A stretch of DNA of 14,767 nt from an uncultured bacterium (lineage in GTDB: Bacteria; Patescibacteriota; Dojkabacteria; CALFHW01). A program made the translations under genes and the position numbers. The notes under the pieces were generated by a model. The model worked only from the letters and a program-made list of their open reading frames with translations. It made no database searches and was not told the DNA's origin. Position 1 is the stretch's first letter; every line of letters begins with the position of its first letter. Location: the NCBI GenBank assembly GCA_937876695.1, contig CALFHW010000123.1, positions 1-14,767 of the forward strand, given 5' to 3'. This document shows positions 5,921-12,719 of the stretch, in pieces.

Positions 5921-8877
5921 AACAACTCACGAGTCAATCAGTTAAGGCAAAGCCTAGGGCCAGTGAAAAATCCGCAACCGGAGATTGGGCTGGCGCTGGT
6001 AATAAGAAGCGGGAAAGGGTGTTTCTGTTCGACCAGATCAGATTGTCGGCAATCCTATTTATGTTCTTCGCCCATGTTGTTTCCTATTTCTACTCAGGCA
6101 ACAGCCCGGTAATTTTATTTTTCCGCGACGCTGGGAATACTGTTTGCTTCACCCTATTTTTAATTGTTTCGGGAGCTGCAAATTATCTGTCCTACAAGGA
6201 TTCAGCTAGAAAGTTATTCCCTAGATTGAGGAATTTATTGCTGAGTTACTATTTCCTGGCATTTTTAATGAGTATTCCGGCATTTCTATCTCAGCAATTG
6301 CCAGCGTCACTTTTGCAAGGTCTGAGGACAATTTTATTTATTGATGTCCCTGGTTATATTGAGTTTTTAATTCCATTTCTAGCTTACGGATTAGTAGTGT
6401 TATTCCTGCGTAAACCTTTGATGGGGCTAGTGCGTAGACCATTAATACTACTTCTAGTTGGGGCGTTAGTTTTCGCAGCTGGCAGTATTGGCTATGGCAT
6501 GCTTAGCAACACCGGGATTAGTCCAGACAGGTTTATTTATAGGATCGCGGCGCTATTTGTAGGCGGTGAAGGAGTTTATAGATTCCCGATTTTACAGTAC
6601 CTACCAGTATTCTTCTTAGGGCTATTTCTAGGGCGCGTCTGGGAAGACAGAAGAGAGTCTGTAACTGAGGTGAAATGGCAGGACTTAGTACTATTATTCT
6701 TACTATTCTCACTCATTTTTGCTTACGCAGCTGGTGGTAAAGATCTACTACTTCAGCGCTGGCCGCCATCTATTGGATTTTTAATTATCGGCGTGATTTG
6801 GGCATTTATTCACATTTTATTTCTACAGAAATTAAAATTCTCTGCGGGGAAATTGCTGGATCTCTATCAAAAATTAAAATTCCTACCTTGGTTATCAAAG
6901 AGAGCTTTACCCTTACTAGTAGTGCACACAGCGCTGCTCACAATTCTTACTTTTGCTAGTGCCCCTAGAGTCTCAGGCCTACTGATAATAATTTATTATC
7001 TATTGAGTATAGTTATCTCTGCTGGTGCGATAACGCTTAGTGAGAAGATTGTAGAGATCGGCAGCAAAGTCCCCACAGGTAAATTTTGGCTAGGATTGAA
7101 TGCATTCTTAGTGGTGTTGATTACCTTCATGCTCTCGGCATTCTTGGTGGGAACCCCTGCCCAAGGAATAACTCCGGGTCAAACACCTGCAGGCGAACCC
7201 GTCATTGTAAATATTAAATATTGGCATAGTCCTGAATACTCTTCTAGATTAGATGTAAAGCGTGTAACTACCGAGCAGTTAGCTCTATTACAGGCATCTA
7301 CACAGTTTTTCGAGGTTGATCTGAGCAGATCACTGGCGACAAAACCCGCAGGTACATTAGTACAGGGGGTGTTCTGGGATGGCAAAAGTTATGTAGAATT
7401 GCAGACAGTTCTTAAATCTGAAGGGATATACCTCGTAGAAATAGCTCCAGCTGTGCGTACAAACAGTGAATTAATCAGCGATTACTCATTTTATCTTGCG
7501 CAAGCAAGCGATAAATCGTTACTCCCTCAGAAAATGAAGACGGCACAAGATCTCACTAATGTGCCCAGAAGTTTCAAATTGGAACTAGAATTGGACGAGT
7601 CGGAGGCGCCAATTACATTGATTAGCAAAAGAAAGTGGCACTTACAAGACGACAGTTTCGAACTGAGTTTCAAACTCCCTACTGGAATTAGTGAGAATGA
7701 TAGATTGGAACTGCAGTTGTTGGATCCAGAGTCCAAAATCGAGACTGTTCCAATTATATGGCAACCTGGGCGAAGCTATGCACAGAGCATTAACTTGGCG
7801 GGCAAAGATTATGGCAATTACCAGGTCTGGCTCAAAGTGACCTACCAGGATGGTGATCAACAGCTGCAAGACCTGCGCGACAGCTTATCTACAAATACTA
7901 TCGCTGCTGCTCCGACTAACTCAGCAAAGAGTGAGTTAACATCACAACCACCATATACAATTGCAGCATCAAACTCGCTAATATTGAGTTATAGTGCGCC
8001 TCTATACATGACCTGGACTATTGATTGGGAGGGTTATGATTTGGCCCAGAATTTTATGAATCAGATGGTAGAGATGAGTACTAAGCACGGGATGCCTATG
8101 ACCCATTACTTTAATCCCAGAATCTATGTCAATCCTGCAATTCCGGCTGACAGGGCCAAGTACCTCACAGATTGGGTTAAAGCCAGGGCCAAAAAAGGCG
8201 ACGAAATTGCGCTACATCTGCACATGCACTTGGATCTGGTGACTGCTGCCGGTCTGACGGCCAAGACAGAGCCGCGCTGGGGTGGCCGCACCGAGGGACA
8301 TGATGTGCTCACTACTGCTTACGATTACGACGAATTTAAGCAGATAATTCGCTGGGCCAAGGCTGAGTTTGCTAAACAGGGTCTTCCAGTAGCCAAAGGC
8401 TATAGAGCTGGTGGCTGGTTCATGGATATCGACAATTTGAGGGTTCTTAATGACGAAGGTTTTCTCTATGACAGTTCCGGCTCGGATTACAATGAACCAT
8501 ACGGCGTGAATAAGCAAACGAGATCGTGGAATTTGACTGCTACCACAAAACCTTACCAAATGAGCCGTAACAACCAAAACACCTCTCAACCGCCCCTAAT
8601 GAAGCTATGGCAGTATCCTAATAACGGCGCTGATTCCACGAATCGCAAAGGTGACGAGTTGGTGAGGAGACTCAAGATAAATCTAGGGCCTGGAAATAAT
8701 CCTTTGACCGAGGCACAGGTTCTTACTTATCTAACACATCCTCATTGGTTCAATATTGATAAGCCACAACTAGATCAACTGTTTACTGAGAGTGATAAGT
8801 ATCGCTATGACAAGGACGCCGGCCCGATCGTTTACGTGACTGCTATAGAGGCACACAAAAAATACACAGCGCAGTAA
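5887..8877 (+). CDS. Acyltransferase-3 membrane domain fused to extracellular NodB-like polysaccharide deacetylase domain
   Basis: A 996-residue protein. The ATG at 5887 is preferred over 5812, which would add 25 unrelated residues deep in the upstream gene. Residues 1-44 are basic and probably cytosolic. Residues about 45-421 form a polytopic domain of about 11 helices opening with FDQIRLSAILFMFFAHVVSYF-like sequence, the acyltransferase-3 signature, with conserved His63 in the first helix; such enzymes move acyl groups across the membrane onto surface glycans. Residues about 430-690 are beta-rich, possibly Ig-like or carbohydrate-binding. Residues about 705-996 resemble NodB/CE4-like deacetylases: TIDWEG (711-716, Asp713/Glu715), HLHMH (777-781, HxxxH), YRAGGW (839-844) and THPHW (950-954). 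With 11 helices the deacetylase domain would be outside. The CE4 match is divergent, so another metal-dependent glycan hydrolase of this fold is possible. It overlaps the transglutaminase gene by 34 bases. Confidence 0.8.
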   Translation: MAPKAKTTRAVKQLTSQSVKAKPRASEKSATGDWAGAGNKKRERVFLFDQIRLSAILFMFFAHVVSYFYSGNSPVILFFRDAGNTVCFTLFLIVSGAANYLSYKDSARKLFPRLRNLLLSYYFLAFLMSIPAFLSQQLPASLLQGLRTILFIDVPGYIEFLIPFLAYGLVVLFLRKPLMGLVRRPLILLLVGALVFAAGSIGYGMLSNTGISPDRFIYRIAALFVGGEGVYRFPILQYLPVFFLGLFLGRVWEDRRESVTEVKWQDLVLLFLLFSLIFAYAAGGKDLLLQRWPPSIGFLIIGVIWAFIHILFLQKLKFSAGKLLDLYQKLKFLPWLSKRALPLLVVHTALLTILTFASAPRVSGLLIIIYYLLSIVISAGAITLSEKIVEIGSKVPTGKFWLGLNAFLVVLITFMLSAFLVGTPAQGITPGQTPAGEPVIVNIKYWHSPEYSSRLDVKRVTTEQLALLQASTQFFEVDLSRSLATKPAGTLVQGVFWDGKSYVELQTVLKSEGIYLVEIAPAVRTNSELISDYSFYLAQASDKSLLPQKMKTAQDLTNVPRSFKLELELDESEAPITLISKRKWHLQDDSFELSFKLPTGISENDRLELQLLDPESKIETVPIIWQPGRSYAQSINLAGKDYGNYQVWLKVTYQDGDQQLQDLRDSLSTNTIAAAPTNSAKSELTSQPPYTIAASNSLILSYSAPLYMTWTIDWEGYDLAQNFMNQMVEMSTKHGMPMTHYFNPRIYVNPAIPADRAKYLTDWVKARAKKGDEIALHLHMHLDLVTAAGLTAKTEPRWGGRTEGHDVLTTAYDYDEFKQIIRWAKAEFAKQGLPVAKGYRAGGWFMDIDNLRVLNDEGFLYDSSGSDYNEPYGVNKQTRSWNLTATTKPYQMSRNNQNTSQPPLMKLWQYPNNGADSTNRKGDELVRRLKINLGPGNNPLTEAQVLTYLTHPHWFNIDKPQLDQLFTESDKYRYDKDAGPIVYVTAIEAHKKYTAQ

Positions 8878-8906
8878 ACCCTATAGTTCCCGATGAAGAT
8901 TCTTTC

Positions 8907-9908
8907 CTACGTCTGATTGTACTCTGCTAGATCCGATGGGGTGACGGGCACAATACCTTTATGCGTGTGTTGTAAGCTGCCTGAGATAACTCCGATTCGT
9001 GCCGCCTCAATCATGGTCTTCCCTTGGAGACAAGCAAACATAACTGCTGCTAGGGTCTGATCACCACAACCCAGCGAATCGCCTTGGCTGACATCTATGT
9101 TAGTTGGAGCGGGTATATGTTGGGCGTAGGTTTCTCCAAGTCTCTCAACTGGACCAGCTCCGAATGCATACGCACCTTTCGCGCCGTGGGTAATCAATAC
9201 ATGCTCATAACCCCACTCCAGAAGAACGTCTGCTGCCCTTCTTGCGCTAATGAAGTCTTTGATAACGATCCCTGTAAGACCTTCGGCCTCATGCTCGTTC
9301 GGCTTAATCAAGAATCCACCGGCGCGAAGTGCTTCGCGTAGTTCAGAATCGAAGTCAGCACCTCCAGCATCGATGAAAGTCTTGAGATTAAGGGTGCGGG
9401 CAATTGCCAGTGTTTCAGCGAGTGTGCCTACTGACATTTCGCTGCACAATCCTACTACGCCGGAATTATCTTGGGCAGCTTGAAAAACATGATTACAACT
9501 ATCAGTGTGCAAATCGGCGGGCACAAAACTGCTTTTAATCCCTTGATGCAGGTATATATTATTTTGTCCGGTTGCATCAATGGGTATAACTGCAATACCT
9601 GGCAACGGAACAGTCTCACTGGCTGGTAAAATCTGCACCGCGGAAACATCTATCCCCGCGCTGACAAGTGAATCATATGGGAGGCGCCAAAAACCATATT
9701 TGTCAGCCACTGTTTTTCCAATGAAAGCGATTCCAGCGCCCTGGCCTTTTAGAGTAGCAAGCATGTTGGCAATATTTCTGGATTTACCTCCAGCGGTAAT
9801 CTCAAGACCACCAGCAATCACTGCCTCTCCCGGTTTGGGGAAACTTTCAAAGCCAGTGAGAATGATATCTGTGTTCAAACTACCAATAATAACGGCATCG
9901 ATGCGCAT
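8907..9908 (-). CDS. PfkB/ribokinase-family carbohydrate kinase
   Basis: A 333-residue cytosolic kinase of normal family length. Signatures: a start VIIGSLNTDIIL (7-18), the substrate loop GGLEITAGGKSRNIA (33-47, family form GGKGANQA), KPNEHEA (202-208), and the C-terminal anion hole and catalytic segment GDSLGCGDQT (276-285), with Asp283 as the likely catalytic base. The family transfers phosphate from ATP to ribose, fructose, 1-phosphofructose, adenosine and related substrates. GCGDQT instead of the usual GAGDxF is a small deviation that still keeps the Gly-x-Gly-Asp core. Substrate cannot be assigned. The gene follows the C39-peptidase gene on the same strand after 50 bases but has its own good -10 box, so it is probably also transcribed alone. 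It converges on the acyltransferase-deacetylase gene with a 29-base gap. Confidence 0.85.
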   Translation of the reverse strand: MRIDAVIIGSLNTDIILTGFESFPKPGEAVIAGGLEITAGGKSRNIANMLATLKGQGAGIAFIGKTVADKYGFWRLPYDSLVSAGIDVSAVQILPASETVPLPGIAVIPIDATGQNNIYLHQGIKSSFVPADLHTDSCNHVFQAAQDNSGVVGLCSEMSVGTLAETLAIARTLNLKTFIDAGGADFDSELREALRAGGFLIKPNEHEAEGLTGIVIKDFISARRAADVLLEWGYEHVLITHGAKGAYAFGAGPVERLGETYAQHIPAPTNIDVSQGDSLGCGDQTLAAVMFACLQGKTMIEAARIGVISGSLQHTHKGIVPVTPSDLAEYNQT

Positions 9909-9913
9909 AACTG

Positions 9914-9942
9914 ATTATAGCTTATAATCCTGGAAGTGTTAG
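9914..9942 (-). promoter_or_regulatory. Promoter of the PfkB kinase gene, predicted leaderless
   Basis: On the minus strand a perfect TATAAT (9914-9919) ends 5 bases before the ATG. At exactly 17 bases upstream is CTAACA (9937-9942), 4 of 6 to TTGACA. Transcription would begin at or just inside the start codon. This is the best-formed promoter in the window. Confidence 0.5.
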
Positions 9943-9958
9943 TTGCTCCTGTGAGTGA

Positions 9959-12085
9959 TCAGTTGACCACCACGCCTACCCTACCCAGGCCTCCCCAGAC
10001 GCCATTTAGCCAGCCTATAGAGCGAGTCACTCTACCTGCTCCTCCGGGGTCGTTGACGATGACGCTGCTTGGGTTTTCAGCTTCGCCGACAAAACCCACC
10101 ACCACGTACGAGTGCATACCTTTAAGTCCGTTTACTGTCCCTCCACTACTATTCCAACTGATTCTGCCTCCGCTGCCAGCTCTGCCGTTATGCCCCCAGA
10201 TGATTACCGGATTGCCGGCTTGGACATCCTTGAGCATGTCAGAGACGTTTCCATAAGTCTTTACAGATGCGCCGCGGCCTCTGCCAGCGATATAGTTGCG
10301 GATGGGGTTCCAGTGAACTCCATAGCCACCACTACCATTGGGGCCGGCGCTACCTGATCCGTTTAAACTGCCCACAAAGCCTGAGTTCGGGTTACCCCAG
10401 GTGTTGCTTCCCGAGTTGTAGCCTTGCGGACTTGAGGTGCCGATGGCTGCATGAATCTGCTCTACACTGACATTGATACCACGGTACTGCAACACCATCT
10501 TGGCGGCGGTGAGATTGCAAGCATAAGAGTATGGTTGTCTAATAGAAGGCACATTTAGGGTGAATACTCTAGGCGCAGTTGTGAAACTAAATGATAAGCC
10601 TTTGCGGCTGTCGATGCCGTGAACTGATTTGACCCCACTACCTACGCTGACAGTATACTTTGTGCCATAACTCAAACTGTTTGGGTCAAAGGTCATAGTA
10701 TTGCCTGACCAGGAGAATTTGCCCTCAACACTTGGGCTTAAACTGAATTTCCCTTGAGCTGAGGATTTGTCCACCTCTTGGTCAAATGTGACGCTGATAT
10801 TACTACTTAGGCTCCTGCTGGTGCTATTATTTCCAGGGCTGTTGCCAATTATTTTAACTTCCCCGATAGTTCTGAAAGAGTGGACTATATCCTCTTCACT
10901 TACCCCACCTTTGGCATTTCGTATACCTTTGGGAATAGTTACCTTATAGTCAGTTTCCTTTTTGAATCCACCCTCAGGTGTTATCACCAGCACCATATTA
11001 TTGTTCTCCCAACTCATAGCGTAGTTTCCAGCTGGCTCGAACTTTATTACCGACTCTACCTCCTGCGGGAAAACCTCGTAATCGAATTCCAATTTCAAAG
11101 GCTCGCCTACTCTTGCTTGGCTACCTTGCATGCTGGTCGATTTAAGATTTGCTCCTTTGACGGTCTGAAAAGACAATGAATAAATATTCTTCTTATCTTG
11201 TACTGAGCTAGCCTCATTTTTTGCAAAATTAAAAATCTGAGTGCTGGTGTATAGATTTAAGGTGTAAGCTTTGGCTTGGGCAAGTTTACTAGGGAACTCA
11301 ATTTTAATTTTATCTGTTTCACGCACTATATTTAATTCTGTCTGCGGGTTGATATCGGCCTGCCAGTTAATAAATTCCCCGTCATTTGCATCAAGCTCAA
11401 TAATCACTGGTTGATCTATGCCCATGTCAGCAGAATCTTTTGCAGGAGTGGAGGCTTTAACTTTAGGTTCAACTGCAGAAACGAGGTCAATTTGCTTATC
11501 CCAAGGCTCCTCAGCTTGGAATAACCCTCTGATTAGCGCTAGATAAATCACAATATTCTTATCAGGCAGAATTGTTTCGTCTGGGTAGAAAAGCAGTTTA
11601 CGTTTAAATGGAGCTAGGCCCTTGTCTTCATATTCCCATCGGCCTGTAACTTCATGGTCATAATTTTCAACGGTGATTTCTGGTACTAATGAATTTACAT
11701 CCACCGGTCTATCGAATTGGATCTCAAAAGGTTTTCTTTGGTCTTGCCAAATAATTGAGGTCTCTTCCCCGGGAATATGGAAATTGACGCCAGGGACTTT
11801 GACAAAGATATCGTGAAACAAAAATGCGGCAAATGGGATAGCGATGACTAGCCAAATGATCCAGAGTTTAAAATAAATGAAACGCACTGCACGCAAAATA
11901 AATTTAGGCGTTACTTTGTGAAGGGCTGGTGATATTTTTCGTTTAATTCGTCCTCGCAGTTTTCTCCATTTGCCGATCAGCCTAAGGCCTCCTATGAGTT
12001 GCCAAATGACAACTAACAGGGAACTAAACAGTGCGAACGCAAAAATTAAAAATACAACTTCGAAGGGCAGATTATTACTGAGCAT
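9959..12085 (-). CDS. Membrane-anchored surface protein with Ig-like repeats and a C39-type cysteine peptidase domain
   Basis: A 708-residue protein. Helices at about 8-31 and 73-93 flank a strongly basic loop (GKWRKLRGRIKRK, 38-50), predicting both ends outside and the loop inside. Residues about 95-505 hold roughly three or four beta-sandwich units; those at about 320-407 and 410-503 look like SbsA/Big_5 Ig-like domains (FDQEVDKSS, LSYGTKYTVSV, FSFTTA). The C-terminal domain (508-708) is a Peptidase_C39_2-like papain fold: LNVPSIRQPYSYACNLTAAKM with Cys523, GMHSYVVVGF with His658, and NDP with Asp679, a complete triad in order. A Gly/Ser/Asn-rich stretch (about 551-588) lies between Cys and His. 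No ABC transporter is fused or adjacent, so a bacteriocin-exporter role is unlikely; a surface peptidase held out on an Ig stalk is the natural reading. Substrate unknown. It ends with TGA, the only TGA stop here. Confidence 0.85.
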   Translation of the reverse strand: MLSNNLPFEVVFLIFAFALFSSLLVVIWQLIGGLRLIGKWRKLRGRIKRKISPALHKVTPKFILRAVRFIYFKLWIIWLVIAIPFAAFLFHDIFVKVPGVNFHIPGEETSIIWQDQRKPFEIQFDRPVDVNSLVPEITVENYDHEVTGRWEYEDKGLAPFKRKLLFYPDETILPDKNIVIYLALIRGLFQAEEPWDKQIDLVSAVEPKVKASTPAKDSADMGIDQPVIIELDANDGEFINWQADINPQTELNIVRETDKIKIEFPSKLAQAKAYTLNLYTSTQIFNFAKNEASSVQDKKNIYSLSFQTVKGANLKSTSMQGSQARVGEPLKLEFDYEVFPQEVESVIKFEPAGNYAMSWENNNMVLVITPEGGFKKETDYKVTIPKGIRNAKGGVSEEDIVHSFRTIGEVKIIGNSPGNNSTSRSLSSNISVTFDQEVDKSSAQGKFSLSPSVEGKFSWSGNTMTFDPNSLSYGTKYTVSVGSGVKSVHGIDSRKGLSFSFTTAPRVFTLNVPSIRQPYSYACNLTAAKMVLQYRGINVSVEQIHAAIGTSSPQGYNSGSNTWGNPNSGFVGSLNGSGSAGPNGSGGYGVHWNPIRNYIAGRGRGASVKTYGNVSDMLKDVQAGNPVIIWGHNGRAGSGGRISWNSSGGTVNGLKGMHSYVVVGFVGEAENPSSVIVNDPGGAGRVTRSIGWLNGVWGGLGRVGVVVN

Positions 12086-12091
12086 GAATTA

Positions 12092-12097
12092 TTTATA
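12092..12097 (-). promoter_or_regulatory. Candidate -10 box of the C39-peptidase gene
   Basis: On the minus strand TATAAA (5 of 6) ends 6 bases before the ATG, again implying a leaderless start. No clear -35 is seen at 17 bases. It shares the 74-base divergent gap with the msrB promoter. Confidence 0.4.
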
Positions 12098-12123
12098 GCA
12101 CAAATAAAGTAGCTTTAGGCTGC

Positions 12124-12129
12124 TATAAT
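12124..12129 (+). promoter_or_regulatory. Candidate -10 box of msrB
   Basis: A perfect TATAAT lies 30 bases before the msrB ATG, giving an expected leader of about 24 bases. A second, weaker box (TATAAC, 12135-12140) lies closer. No good -35 accompanies either, and no Shine-Dalgarno site precedes the ATG. Confidence 0.45.
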
Positions 12130-12159
12130 TATCGTATAACCATAAGAATTATTTCAGTT

Positions 12160-12561
12160 ATGGCGCAGAATATTTCTGACAATTCACAGCCCGACTTTTC
12201 TCATCTCACACCGGAGCAATTCGCTGTTTTGAGGGAGAAAGGTACTGAAAGGCCATACAGTAGCCCCCTGCTTGAGAATAAGGAAGAGGGGCAGTATCAA
12301 TGTGCAGCTTGTGGGGCAAATCTATTCAATTCAGAAACGAAATTCGACAGCCACTGCGGTTGGCCGAGCTTTTATGACGTTGAGAATCAAAGCAGCGTAA
12401 AATTTGTTGACGACTATTCCCATGGGATGTTCCGAACCGAGGTTATCTGCGCCAATTGCGACTCCCATCTCGGCCACGTTTTTGACGATGCCCCAGGACA
12501 GCCTACTGGTAAGAACTATTGCATCAATGGGATTTCACTGCAGTTTAAGAAGACAGACTAG
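12160..12561 (+). CDS. msrB: Peptide-methionine (R)-S-oxide reductase MsrB
   Basis: A 133-residue enzyme of normal stand-alone MsrB length that reduces the R-epimer of methionine sulfoxide in proteins, probably recycled by thioredoxin in the cytosol, since no signal peptide is seen. Motifs: LTPEQFAVLREKGTERPYSSPL (16-37 region), two zinc-binding CxxC pairs (Cys48/51 and Cys97/100), HCGWPSF (65-71), the GHVFDDAP stretch (105-112) and the active site NYCINGISLQF with catalytic Cys121. Cys66 is a candidate resolving cysteine, though I judge that only by position. It diverges from the C39-peptidase gene, and a terminator-like hairpin follows. No MsrA gene is in the window. Confidence 0.97.
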   Translation: MAQNISDNSQPDFSHLTPEQFAVLREKGTERPYSSPLLENKEEGQYQCAACGANLFNSETKFDSHCGWPSFYDVENQSSVKFVDDYSHGMFRTEVICANCDSHLGHVFDDAPGQPTGKNYCINGISLQFKKTD

Positions 12562-12636
12562 AAAGTTAGCTTAAAACACCACCACCTGGGTGATTCTCAA
12601 CCCGATGCTCCTCATCTCAACGCGTAATTGCAGAAC

Positions 12637-12671
12637 TAAAAATTAGTGTTTGCTCACTAAGTTTTTTCTTT
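12637..12671 (+). terminator. Probable intrinsic terminator after msrB
   Basis: TTAGTG (12643-12648) pairs perfectly with CACTAA (12655-12660) around a 6-base loop. An upstream A-run (12637-12642) faces a downstream T-run (12662-12667), extending the stem past one mismatch and giving the U-tract of an intrinsic terminator. The stem is AT-rich, so strength is uncertain. Confidence 0.5.
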
Positions 12672-12688
12672 TAGACTGGTCTATCATC

Positions 12689-12716
12689 GATTAACTATTT
12701 TATTTTTTAGTTAATC
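12689..12716. repeat. 9-bp perfect inverted repeat just before the M23-propeller gene
   Basis: GATTAACTA (12689-12697) and TAGTTAATC (12708-12716) are exact reverse complements separated by a 10-base T-rich spacer. The right arm ends three bases before the ATG at 12720. It could be a repressor operator or a hairpin covering the translation start. It is not a good intrinsic terminator, because no T-run follows it. Confidence 0.6.
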
Positions 12717-12719
12717 TAT

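Noticed and set aside
8212..8589. 125-residue minus-strand open frame inside the deacetylase domain
   Set aside because: It is antisense to conserved deacetylase motifs, has no recognisable domain and no promoter; it is a frame shadow.
9580..9927. 115-residue plus-strand open frame over the PfkB gene
   Set aside because: It is antisense to the well-conserved kinase N-terminus and shows no family signature.
9959..12085. C39 protein as a bacteriocin-exporter peptidase
   Set aside because: No ABC-transporter membrane or ATPase domain is fused or nearby, and the Ig stalk does not fit that role.
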